DNA of 60,000 nucleotides, from contig NC_092574.1 in assembly GCF_037975245.1 (NCBI RefSeq), positions 17,277,213 to 17,337,212 of the forward strand, read 5' to 3'. Position 1 is the first letter of the stretch. Every line of letters begins with the position of its first letter. The DNA is from Apostichopus japonicus (Eukaryota; Echinodermata; Holothuroidea; Aspidochirotida; Stichopodidae). The notes beneath the pieces are model-generated. The model searched no databases, had not been told where the DNA came from, and saw only the letters and a program-made list of their open reading frames with translations. Positions 11,950 through 23,999 of the stretch are shown one piece after another. A program made the position numbers and the translations under genes.

Positions 11950-13640
11950 AGTTCTATTTCAAATTAGAAATTCACAAATTCGATCGAGATCACCTCCAAA
12001 AATATGACTTTTTTCCTCGAAATTAAATCTTCAAGTTATGGATGGATCTAAGAGGACATAATAGTACATGCAAGGTGGTGAGACCTTCCTCATCAACATT
12101 GCACAAGTTGATTATCAATAACAACAATAATTTCTCTACCAAAAAGGGCATTTTAGCACAATTTCAAATTCAAAAACCCCCTAAAATTCGATCTACAGCA
12201 CCTCCAACATTATGGTATAGTACCTGAGAAGAGATCAGACCATCCTCTTTAATATGTTTGGTGCGGGTCACTCCATAAATCATCTTCCGTAGGGATGGGT
12301 CCTCGGGAAGCTTTTGCTGTTTGTCAGGAAAATTGACGCTAGTCGTTGGGAACTAATTATATCTCAGAATGCAAGATTCCACGGCTCTAAATAAAACAAC
12401 ATTTTCGTCATACTACCTGGGTGTCGGCTTAAACAACCCTAGGGCCAGCCTCTCCTTATTAAGATCCTTGGTCCGCCCTATTTGTTGCGTCGTCTACCCG
12501 TCATTTCCCCATTTCAGCCTCGTGCATATCAAATTTAAATTACAGTTACTATAGCACAACCTTCTTTGGAGTGGGAGGAGAAGGACCCACAGACCTCCGA
12601 AGGGGGGGGGGTGTTCGGCTGAAACTCTCACATGGCAACACCCCTCTAATTTAAAATTCTGGATACCGCAGTCATAGTACACAGACCGACGAATAAAGCT
12701 TGAGCTATTAATATTAATGCGGGTAATGGATGATTCTAGATTTTGTCTGAAAAAAAATGCTGTAACCCCCTCCCATTCAGTGCATGGTCGAACCATAATG
12801 ATGCCCATAGGCATATGAGCCAAATTTGATTTGGGGGGGGGGGGGGGGAGGGCTGTATCGACTTGCCCGAATAATATAACCAACATTTTTCATGCGCTAC
12901 GCGCACGTTAACCTGTTAATGTGCATATCATATAGGCATTCATGGGTTATTACATCACATACCAATAACAAGCAATCATTTTCCGTGTAATTACCCTTCC
13001 ATATTGGTTATGATTATTGGGGAAGTCGTTACAATAATAATGATAATATTAATATAAGTTTAACCATTGAAAACAGATTTCGATTTCGATTTATTTTAAA
13101 CCAGTATAAATATAAAATATTTATAAATAGGCGTACATCAAAAAACAGTTCTTGTTAAGATTACAAATTATTCTTCTTTCAGTAGGTGCCCGAAAATTCT
13201 CAGCATATTGCCCGAATTATTTTTGGTTAGGGGCTGCGGCCCCCCCCCCCCACGCCCCCCCCCCCGCCTCCTACGCCTATGATGATGCCCTTGAATATAT
13301 TTTACCCAAATTTTGACCAAAAATCACTATAAACAGTTTAACAATATTTCAAATTGAAAATTAAGTTAAATTCGATCAAGGTCATCTCTAAATATATGGA
13401 TTATTGAATTTTGCATATTTTTTTGCTATTTTTAATGCGGTAAAACGTTTAGGGTGATGTTTGGTCAAGACATAAGTTTTGTTATCGATAGTAGACCTTA
13501 AAGAGGAAGGCCTCGCTCGGTGCCCCCACCCATGGAGTAGTGCTTAAACGTCTATGGTCATTTCAAGCTAGTCAAGACTCAACATTGTTACTGATAATGG
13601 ACTCTATGATACGTTAAAGAGGAATGTCTCATCGCTTCTG
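11950..13640. repeat. Cluster of degenerate dispersed repeats
   Basis: A core of the form ATTTCAAATT...AAATTCGATC...CTCCAAA recurs three times, near 11955-12010, 12160-12205 and 13345-13400, and again near 24872-24900 inside the hAT element. A TTAAAGAGGAA block is duplicated near 13498 and 13614, with an inverted relative (CCTCTTTAATAT) near 12242. Long G or C homopolymers occur at 12602-12611, about 12833-12848 and 13240-13265. GGCGTAC at about 13130 faces TACGCCTATG at about 13272, a likely inverted-repeat pair of a small element. The open frames here have no recognisable products. Confidence 0.6.
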
Positions 13641-15139
13641 GTGTTCTGTTCCGGCATCTCAAATCCCTCCATAACTCGAATAATTGAAGATATTACAGAA
13701 CACCATTGCAACATCTCCTTTTATGGCCGTAATAAGTTGTGTATTTACCCGTGTGGCCCCTGTCGAGCCATACGTGTGATGTGTAATAGTGTCCTTTGCG
13801 TAACTTGGCTGCTAGCTTCCGATATGCTGCCGCCAATTGCCTCTCTATCAGCTGACCAGTCAACGGTTATTGAAATATGCCAAGCTACATGCTACAGGTT
13901 CCCATGACTCACACTAAACTCGTCACTTTCAAAAACTGCCAAAGCATAGATAGAAGTTTTTAACTGGTATATCCTACCCACCACATGATAGCTGAGCTCT
14001 TGGCCTATCATAGCACTTGCAAACTTCAGATTTCATCTCTAGTTTTTGTCTTCTCATATCAATCTTTCGACTAAGTTTTGGTTCTAACAATTTCGGCTTT
14101 ATAATTTGGACTTTTTACCTTCACCCTGTTTTGACTGTTTTGTCAAAATTTCGAGTATTTTGTCAAAGTTTCTACTATTTTGTCAAAATTTAGACTATCC
14201 ACGCAAAATGTCTCAATTATTTGTGTCTTACTCGACCATTTGGTATACAAATTTCAACTGTTAACTCAAACTTCTGCGTATTTTTCCGATTTTATATCTC
14301 AAAGCTTTGTGATGATAAAAAGACATTAGCAAGATATTTTGACATTCATTTCGACTGTTTATATGAAAATGTTGACTATTGTTTTCTTTAATATCGGTTA
14401 TATATGCCGAATTTTGACGTGTCAGACTTTGCCATCCCAAGTGGCCGGTACTAACAAACGCACGACCTTTGAATTAAGGTACTTGTTTTAATCTCCCCCC
14501 CCCCCGCACTTTTCAATTCCTGAAAAGTCCTCAGTGGCGACTAGTACGCATGCACGCATTGACTGTAGAGTGATTCTTGGGATTTCTGTTGATATATGGG
14601 CATATCTTTGCAACTATTTCTCTTGGGTCGACCTGGTCCTTATGCGGCAGTGTTTGGAAGTCAAGTGAGAGGTTATAATGTTTTGTTTAGTTTAGTCTAC
14701 GAGGATCTAGCCTTGCATTAACTTCGTCGAAGACAGAACTAGGAACACACACACACAGATAGGGATATACTTTCTCTAAAGTTATTTTCCATTGAAAACT
14801 ATAGCTGTGTGTATGTCAGGAAACAAATCGATTTGCGCGAGGTTTTTCAAATCAATATATTTTTTTCAGAAGGAAAAGGTCACATTGTAAACGCAGGTTC
14901 TTCCAAAGTTGGAAAGCACCTGTGATAGCGACACTCAAAGCGCTTTCAAATATGTGCGTATAATGCGTGACTTGTTCCTGTAATAGATCTTAGAAGTCCT
15001 TGCAAAGTTTTACACTGATTTAGGTCAATTATAGGTCATCGGCAATGTTTTTCAATCATTTCCGGGTGACTTTATAACTCCAACTATTGGCAGACATTGT
15101 GATGTGCTAAATTAGACAACTCAGTGATGAAAATACTTT
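13641..15139. other. No gene seen
   Basis: Short open frames only. Near 14128-14200 a TTTTGTCAAA motif is repeated about four times with ~20-25-base spacing, a small local tandem. The remainder shows no features. Confidence 0.5.
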
Positions 15140-15228
15140 GAGGCCTACAGTAAAGCGCTTTGAGACCTATCGATCGCTGGTATAAAGCGCTATATGAAAA
15201 GTAAATACTACCACTACTACTAAAATGC
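15140..15228 (+). repeat. Possible retroposon 3' tail
   Basis: AAAGCGCTTTGAGACC, then TATAAAGCGCTATATGAAAA, then a short (ACT)n run. This arrangement resembles 3' ends of SINE/LINE families in fish and marine invertebrates, which often carry paired AAGCGCT motifs followed by a microsatellite tail. No upstream reverse transcriptase or tRNA-like head was found, so it would be a short truncated copy. Confidence 0.35.
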
Positions 15229-18200
15229 TTTCCGAAGTTGGACATACGTGACCATTTTTTGACCTTCTGGCATATTTGGGGCCAATTCTGATTACCTTTA
15301 ATTAAGTCGAATGAAGAAGTACCAGGAAGTCACAGTCAAATGATCTTATCTGTGTGTAACGTAACGCTGTTCCATGATTTTGCAGAAGGATATATAAGAT
15401 ATAAAATGTTTATAGAATGGAGACCCTTCTTTCAAAAAGCAGCTTGTGATTTAGAATGAGATAATATGACTTTATTGACCTGTGTAGTTATTTGTAGTCC
15501 CCTTGTTGCTTCTAAAAAATATTGTCGGCTCCAAGCGTTTCTTTGAATCGAGAAAAATTGTTGGTAAATATTACCCACAATATTTCACACTGACGTCACC
15601 CTCTGACAAATATGCCTGGAATGTTAGTTCTACCACCCTAATGCGTCCATTGTAAAATGGGTATAGCTATTTAATTGAATCCTTTATTTTCTTATATTGT
15701 GGAAAAACTACATAATTACAATAAGAAAAAGTAATATAATTCCTATTTTTATTACGAAATGCTTATATTACTGATCTTAAGAACACTGACATTTTACTTA
15801 CACGTATAGATATAATATTTTCCCCTCCGTAATAATGGGCTAAACTTGAGCGTTACTATCGGCCACCACATTCTATCCTTATCTCTATGTTACGCGAACA
15901 GGTAGACTTCTGGGTATGTGGACACTACTACTGCTAGCACTTGTGCAACTACTTGTTGGTGCTGATCATCGTATCTTTTCGAAGACAACCCCGGTTGCGT
16001 ACATCTGATGGTCATTAAGAGAGAGGAATAAACGAAATTGAGGTGATCCTCATCATTCTTATCATACTCTAATAGATATAACGGCTAAGTAAGGTCCTTA
16101 CTGTTACCTAGTGTCACAATTTGTGAAAGTAGGCTATCCAACGAGTAACGTTTGGCTTAAAGCCTAAGGTAGGCTGTGCAAAATTGCATTTCTACAGGGT
16201 ACGTCTCCCGGCCCATGGCAGGCCCATGGCAGGCCTAGTAGTAGTACTCTTAGTAAATATTACTATTTTGTCAAAACAGGTACAAAGTCAACAGCTGTAC
16301 CAATTTGACGAAAATGACAAAAAGGCAAAGCACTGCCATTCGGCTGCGAATTCAAATTGTTTTCTTTTTTCAACCAGACATTCCTTTATGCCTGCCATTA
16401 GTATTACGTACGAAATGAATTGTTCAGCCCAACACTTGAATCGATTTGGGCTACCTTTAGTTATATATAGTCTAGGCTAGGCCTATTTGAATGGAAGTTT
16501 TAACATAACTAGATTTGTATGTGAACATGTTTTAAAATGTAATAAGACTTTTTTCCTTCATTATTTTTATTATTTTCTAGAAGCGTTTTGCAGGAATTCT
16601 TTTCAATGTACCAGAATATTGACTCTAGACTATAGGCCTGTGTAGTTACAGGAGGGACGGGGGGATTAGTTGCAGTGATTATGACTGCGTTACACCAAAT
16701 GGAATTTAACCGTAACCTACTTACTGCTAATGCTATGTATGCTTAACTGGAAGTTGGGTAGGATCTGCTTTCAGAAATTGAAGAAATATTTTGAATTTTT
16801 TTTTAAGAGTTAATCTGGACCTTCCAAAGTTTGGCTATTTTCAGTCATCAAGGCAATGAGAGCCTTTTAGAACTGATATATGATAATAATCAAATCTGTG
16901 ATAACTTGCCACTTTGGTGAAAACTTTTGCACTAATGAAAGATCTATGTATCTAGTGTTTCCAAGGGCCTACAGTTGTATGGCATTATACCTATTGTGAC
17001 ACCATTCTGGAAGTTTCATGAATTACCATAGGAACAGAGAGTAAACCATACTGGAGGTGTATATACTAGCTTAAATTTTTCACAGTGTTTTTCACAATAG
17101 TTTAGTCAAATAATGATGTACATTTGCCCAGCTGGAACCATCACTATCCACCAATAGTTTTCATGTTGGTTGATTATTCTCAATTATTAATTATATTATT
17201 TCTTATATATTCTTTCCTACCAGTAGACATTAAGAACATGAACACATGTACATGTTTGATGAGGTGTCTAACTATCATCAGTCCAAAAATTGCATTATTT
17301 TCATACCTAACATAAAACCTTGACTTACAGCTATAAGTAACTATTATTGGGCTGCCCCCATCAGCCCTTATAAAGAAACTGATGTGTTCTGAAATTGTAT
17401 TTCAGGTATTAACAGGCCAATGGGAAAGTGACTTAGTCCGTAGATTTGTTGAAGCACTTGCCCTATTTAGCAAATTTGTAGCAAGTGGCTGAAAATGTGT
17501 AATTCTAGGGATGCACCCATCCCCTGGACAGATTCTCTGATAGTAAAATTGAAAAGTGTTTCACAATTTCAGTGCAATACTTACAGTACTTAGTTGTTAA
17601 TTGTACCCCTACGTGAGTAGTATTAATTAGTAGTATTTTCATCATTCATACCATAGTTGGGATACCAATGATCTGTATACTCAATAATTGATCATCATTA
17701 TTGAATGTGTCATATGTTGGTAATATGTTTATTTTTTTAATTATGCTTGGTTTGCTTAAATTGATGGTCTACAAACTATGTGGTGGGACCCAAAATTGGA
17801 TGGGGGCTCTTGTTGGAATGTGGAACTTCTGCATGTATGTAATACGTTCTGCAGAAACTCAGTTACTCTTTTGAACAAATATCAGCTAATTGCACCATTG
17901 TTTTGAGAAGGTTATTCTAGAATCATCGTAAAACCAGAAAACAATGCAGTGGACAATGGTTATATATAACTTTATTTGAACTAAAACACATGTTTGAAAT
18001 TGTCATTTCAATTGTCTTGAAAACACATTTTAGACAAATGTTGTAATGTGTCTTTGCTACCATGATTTATGAGTAGGAAAAAGGCCTTTTAGAATTTAAT
18101 GCTGGGCTCAAGTGCTTGAGAAGTAACAGCTCAGTGTGTTACCAAGGCAACCTTCAAAAGTTCAAAAGATTAGGGTTGCCTTAGATTTAAGACTTTGAAA

Positions 18201-20859
18201 GCCAGTTTAACCACTGAAAGCCTCTTTTATTCCCAACTCTGCAACAGATATTGGCTTTAGTACTTAATCTTGAAATAAGAGATGTGGGACTTAAAGAGGA
18301 TTAGTGTGAGAGGATACTGTAAGGTAGGAAAGAAAAGTCACTGTATGGTACAGTGTACTGTAAAATATGGGCAATGGTACAGTGAACACATTATAGTATA
18401 GCTCATATTCAACTTAACATGGGTTGGTTAGTGAGGAAATAGATCTAATACAGTGTATTTAGCTAGTTTTAAATAATAAAAGAGTATATCCAGCATAAAA
18501 TGAAGGCCAAATGATAAAGTTGGTCATAAAATGAAATATCTTCATTGTGTCTGCATGGAAAATTGAATATACTGTATTGTAATTATGGCTCTGTAAGGTC
18601 TGTGGCTGTTTGAAGTTGAATGTGACGAATACATAACATACTAGTAAAAGGATTTAGACTCAGTCTCAAAATTGTCAATCCCAGTAGGCAAATTCAACTT
18701 TGATTTAGTTTCCATTCCATTAATTATTTGGCATACAGTGTCTCACATATATTGCATGATTCTGTATTTCAAGCCTAAAATCTTTCTTCTGGCTGAAAAA
18801 TATTGACATACTTTTTTTTCTTTTTTTTTTCCCCTCCTGTGGACAAACCCTTTCCTTGGCCAAATTTGAACCCATTTATGCTTTTTAGTTTTACTTTAAA
18901 TCCTGTAAGTCCCCTCATGGTATGGTAGTTGCTGACCTTCTGTAAATGACCTCTGCAGCTTTCTAGTACAATTGCGCACAGGTGGTTTGATATTTTAACC
19001 ATCCTCTAGTTGTGAGCACAATTCTGTCTGTAATTTAAAGGTTGTTAAGTTACGGAGGAAAAGTTCACGTATTTGCAGAGCAGTGTATAGATGTGTAAAC
19101 TTGATATCACTTCATCCCTAAGATGATGTACATTTTCAGAGATCAAGGATGGCATGGCTGAAGAACTCACTTTTTTGTGGGGTTATTGTCAAAGTACAGT
19201 TCTTTGACCATACATGAAATTCAGCATGTTTTATGAAATTCTGCAATTAATGACAATACATGAACTTTAATAAGTCTATGGTTTAGTAACAACCAGGTTG
19301 TATTCTTTTGCTTACTAAATGTTTGACTTTCACTCTGTCATCATGGTCTCGAATGAAAGAAATTGCCGTACTTAGATAGGATCCGTGCAGAAATCCTTGT
19401 GTGATAGAGTTAGTGTTACATGTTGTTGGATATGACTATCCACCTCCCAAAATTACAGAAAATTGTCTATATTCAGTTCCCAGAGAGAAGGTGTTATTGC
19501 CATGGCATTGACTCATTCAGGCAAACCCCAAGCCAATGGCACAGTCTTGAAATTCAACCAGCAGAAGTAATTTTACTATTTGAAAGAAAGGTCAAACACT
19601 GTATTTATACCATAAAAGTAATGCAACTTAAAAAGTAAAATCTCTCAATTACCAAATTGTTGTTGAGTTTTTCTGATTGACCTTGCTTCATAATATCATT
19701 TCAGCTACATAGTTTTTTTGTTGCCAATGAGTTATGAGAGATTTATATATATATATATATATTCATATTTATATATATTTATATATTAAAAACTTAACAG
19801 ATCCCAACAGACCAGCAGACATTTACCTAACCTTTTGTTTACAAGTACTCTACATTCCAATTAGATGACTAACAGGAAATGTATGCACATTTCACAAACT
19901 TATCCACTGGCTAAATACTTGAGGCATATTGTTAATGTCATTACCATTGATCTCGACTAGATGATTTTTTTCTTTTGTAAAATAGAGAACTGTACTTGTA
20001 CTATATTGCTTAACATGTGTTTACTTTCAAATCTTATTGAAGAGCATATCTTTACAGGAATAGAGACCTTTATATATACACATTACTGTGTGTGGAAGAT
20101 AATTAATCCAAATATGTTTTTGTTTTTAGTTGGGATCTTTTCATTTCATCATATTCACCGTTTAAATGTTGTCGGTTGCGGCACCAAATTTTACTATTCT
20201 AAGTTTTCAAAAGTATTTTCCTAGAGGCTATGGCCCTCCATGTTAAATTATTGCCAACCATAGAGATGGGTTCAATTAGACATTAAATAGTCTCAGTGAG
20301 GCAAAATAGTTTGAACAGTGGCAGTAAAATGCATAATAAATCTGGCAAATTTGGCAATATTAATGATCTTTAAGACAGATCCTGCAAACAACATGCTAGC
20401 TGTGTATGCCAAATACTGAACAATCTGTACAATGAGGACAATCAGCGTGAGTTCAGTTAAGTGGCTCTTCATGAATCGTGATAAGAAGTTTACTGCATCT
20501 GTTGAACAGTGGAATGTTTTCATGTACATGTTGACTTTGGTTTGTGTATATAATGGCAACAACAGCCATAGTTGCTGTTTACATTGTCATACAGAAAATA
20601 TGACCTTTGTTTCTAATAAATAGTTGTGGAGTGATTCTTTTGATAGAAGTGGCTATGTTTTCGTGACACTCCAAAATGTGCAGATCATGTCAGATTTCAC
20701 TCGATGTACATTTATATATATGCATGTACTGTACACAGTTTATAGTACTACTATGTACACGCCTCCCTCTCTGTGGCATCTGATTTGAAAGTCAGATCTT
20801 TCCTATGAGTAGCAACCTGAGGTCTTTTCTTAATATCAGTGTTTATACCTATCTATGTT
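15229..20859. other. Intergenic; no gene seen
   Basis: AT-rich with (TA)n near 19745-19800 and T-rich runs near 18810-18830. The ORFs at 16184-16480, 18775-19002 and 19420-19638 have no recognisable domains. Non-coding 5' exons of the LMO7-like gene could lie here but cannot be picked from sequence. Confidence 0.5.
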
Positions 20860-20863
20860 TTAA

Positions 20864-21479
20864 AGCAGCATTTTGCGTCCTTTTCTATGATTTTTCTCAA
20901 CCTCACCGATTCCACTTTGCCATAACGACATACATAACTAGGTAATCTATTTATATTTTACTTCAAATGGTGGCATAAAAGTCGAAAAAATTGCAACTTT
21001 CAACTTTGTTGTTCTCCAAGATATTTTCCGTTGGGAACCCAATAAACCTCGCCCATAATATGAATATTTAAACACTACGAACGTCATTGACAGATACGTA
21101 ATATAACACCACGCTTGATTTGTGTACAGTCTATATGGCAGTTGTACCAGGGAGTTGCATAACAACTCCCTGGTACAACCAATGCGAAGTCTTGAATCTA
21201 TTTTTAGCAACGGCTCATAACTAAACCTGCATCTCTGATTGGTTGAATTCAAACTAGTGGGTTTGGCGGAATTGTATGCGATTAATTTTAACTGTGAAAT
21301 TTGTCGAGGACACTCTTCTCATTTATCAACATAAATCGTTAATTACTCGCTAATTAACGCTCTTGGCAGGGTGAAACTTGGATGGTATCTTAGATTGCTG
21401 TTTTATGATTGATACATGTAAAAAAATCGATGCACATGTTAAAAAAGTGGAAAAAAGCGACCCAACGCAAAATGCTGCT
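20864..21479. mobile_element. TTAA-flanked MITE with hairpin
   Basis: The element is flanked by TTAA on both sides (20860-20863 and 21480-21483). It has perfect terminal inverted repeats beginning AGCAGCATTTTGCGT. At 616 bp with no transposase, it is a non-autonomous derivative. TTAA targets are used by piggyBac and Kolobok superfamilies; Kolobok is favoured by the other TTAA element in this window but is not proven. Inside, 21141-21179 is a perfect 17-bp stem (arms starting GTTGTACCAGG) with a 5-base loop. Confidence 0.85.
21141..21179. repeat. Perfect 17-bp hairpin
   Basis: The left arm 21141-21157 is the exact complement of 21163-21179 with loop CATAA. It lies in the middle of the TTAA-flanked MITE. 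It may be a nested palindrome or a structural part of the MITE. Confidence 0.9.
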
Positions 21480-21483
21480 TTAA

Positions 21484-23127
21484 GGCCCACAGTCATTGAC
21501 AGCTCGATAATAATATCCTAAACTTTTTTGAATGCTAATTGTGATAATTTTATGATATACTTAATATCCTCTCGTACTGTATTGTAGGCTCTGATGAGAT
21601 TCATAGTAGGTGATGTCATGACTAACAAGTCCCCTTCAGTATATATGTAGTAGTACAGATTCATGGAGAAGGAGCTCATGAAGTACCAGTAAAAGATCTT
21701 CAGCGCAGATTCTTTGAAATACTCAAATCATTGTTTTCCCTCTTAGGGTCCTATAACCTAAGTATATATCCATGCGAACATGATGGCTTACTGTACCTTT
21801 GCTGCTGATACACCCATGTCATGGTGCTAGAGAAGTGCAGTAATTTCTTGCTCTTACCATACATCAGTGAGTTTAGATGTCATATGATGATCATTTCAGT
21901 CTGTCTAAATATACCTCTTCTAATAAACAGTGGTGTCAGATCTCTGGCATGGTGAAAAATGATGCCAAGTCACTATATACAGATGGTCTGTAAATTATAA
22001 AGACTCTATTAAAGGATGGTCGGTTACACCCCTGGCTGCAATCAATACTTGTAGAGCTGCAACAAGACTGATCTGAGAGTCACCAATCAGTGCATTTATA
22101 TGAACTAAAGTAAGAACAGAAATAAGGCAGGCATATAAATGTAGGCTGAAGACTACAGTACTAGGCTTATTAATTGGCTACAGACTACAGTACAAGGCGT
22201 GTTAATTTTATATATTGTAAAAAATTTTTTAAAGTATCTGAAGTTTCTGCATGGATTGTTTTATGGGTTAATATCGGCAACAAAATTGAAGCCTACCGTA
22301 CAGTAGTAACCTGTCCTGCACTCCTACTTGTAAATGTTTAAAGTTCAAAACTGCCCAAAATTGTCGGAAGAGTCCTAAAACATCGGATGAACATGCAAAG
22401 CATCATGGTGAAGAAAGATGTGAGGTAAAGCAAAGCAGTGTCAGTCTGTCAGAAAAAGAACAAAACCATCTCTACCGCAACCAGTCATAGTTTTGGGATG
22501 GACTTTTCAAGACTATAGATATGCAGGCAGGGAATTAACTTTACTGTGAGAACCACTGTAACACACATATGATTGCTAGCAGTAAGAGCCTTACACAAAA
22601 ACAAAATTGAAAATCTCCGCCTTTAAGTGGTTTCAGAATCTGATGCTGATACTTTCGTGTTAATGTGTTCATATTTTCTGTGTAGTTTCTTTTTTTTCGG
22701 TTTGGTTGACATGTCCCTACACTTACTGCACTGTACTGTACCACTCTTGCTCTAGGCATAGACATCACTGTGATGGCAAGTTTAAATGCATACTGGAAAG
22801 TAGGCTATTACACTTCATCCTTGGAAGAAATTAACTGAAGCCAAATTATGATTTTATAATCTGAGTGTGTGCTAGCTTTACAATTATTGTTTTGAGAGTA
22901 ATTACAGTAACATTGTGATTGAAATTCAAACATGACATGGATGAATGTTTCTATGTCTGTTTGTTCATATTCAAGCCATGTTGCATACCATATTAAACTC
23001 ATATTTGCTGCACATATTTATCCCTGTGTTCCTGGAGCTTCTGTGCAGTCATTGTGTCATCAAACATGGTAGGCAGTGTTAAGAGCTTACATGATTACTA
23101 GCTCATCAGTAAAGAATCAATGACATT
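21484..23127. other. No gene seen
   Basis: No coding features. The minus-strand ORFs at 22541-22768 and 22808-23002 lack domains and splice context. Confidence 0.5.
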
Positions 23128-23420
23128 TTGACCTCTCCCTCCCTTGCTCCCTAATCTTTCGACACGTGTTCCCTCCCCTCCCTTCATTCCCCTCCCCTCC
23201 CCTCCCTCTCTCCCTCCCTCCCTTCTCTCACCTCTCCTCCCTTCCCTCGACTCTCTCCCCTCCCCTCCCTTCTCTTCTCTCCCCTTCTCTCTCCTCCATT
23301 CTCTCCCTTCTCTTCCCTCCCCTCCCTTCCCTCCCCTCCCTTCCTTCCTTCCTTCCTTACTCTCCTCTACCTTCCAGCCCTTCTCATCCCTCCATTCTCT
23401 TCCATCCCCTCCCTTCTCTG
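23128..23420. repeat. Polypyrimidine/polypurine tract (C/T on plus strand)
   Basis: About 290 bases consist almost entirely of CCCTCC/CTTCC-type pyrimidine on the plus strand. Long same-strand pyrimidine tracts can form triplex (H-DNA) and stall polymerases. The tract creates open frames on both strands (Ser/Pro/Leu-rich on plus, Gly/Glu/Arg/Lys-rich on minus) that should not be read as proteins. Confidence 0.9.
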
Positions 23421-23471
23421 AAATATTAGAAACATGAAATGACTGTACAGTAGGAAAGTTCAGATGTTTAC

Positions 23472-23748
23472 AAGTTCTAGTGAAGGAGGCCTTGACAATG
23501 TTTGAATGTGACTCTCTGTCATCACAGCCTAGTTCTACTATGCAAATATCCTTTGGCACTAGATCCGGATCAGATCCAGTGATGTTATCTGCCCTTGTAA
23601 TCTCTCCAGGGTATAATACAATGTTGATCTGGACACGTTTACACTTTAAGTGGTACTCAGATCCTCCGCGGATGTTGCCAGTATTATGGAATTGGGAGTG
23701 TCTTCTTGAGCAAGTGCGGATTGCGAAATAAAGCAGTGAAGTTGCCAT
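23472..23748 (-). CDS. Possible first coding exon of an unrecognised gene
   Basis: On the minus strand an ATG at 23748 in a good Kozak context (GCAACC before, G after) opens a frame starting MATSLLYFAIRTCSRRHSQF. This looks like a mitochondrial targeting or signal-anchor sequence: basic and aromatic, without acidic residues. The frame continues for ~92 residues of mixed composition, including VLYPGEITRADNITG and ICIVELGCDD. A possible GTAAAC donor follows at about 23471; otherwise the frame runs into the purine tract. A TATATATA box lies ~35-43 bases upstream. I do not recognise the protein and found no following exon, so this may be a chance ORF or a pseudogene fragment. Confidence 0.3.
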
Positions 23749-23783
23749 GGTTGCTGCTAGCTGTGCATTCGCTACAGTACTGT

Positions 23784-23791
23784 ATATATAT
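23784..23791 (-). promoter_or_regulatory. TATA-like box upstream of possible exon
   Basis: TATATATA on the minus strand sits about 36-43 bases before the ATG at 23748. That would leave a very short leader. (TA)n runs are common in this window, so this may be fortuitous. Confidence 0.25.
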
Positions 23792-23999
23792 ACACACATA
23801 TAATACAAGACTATATGTACTCTTGTACGTAGTACTGACACCGACAAAACAGCAAAATAACGATACAGAATAAAACAAACATAACAACGATGAATGTAAT
23901 TGCCACAGTACATGTACTAGGCTAGGCAAACAGCTGGGTATGTGCTGCATATAATGTTTGTTGGAAGCACAGAAGGAAGATGGGCGAAGCACAGAGAAT

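Noticed and set aside
23098-23440. Gly/Glu/Arg-rich and Ser/Pro-rich ORFs
   Set aside because: Direct translation of the polypyrimidine/polypurine tract.
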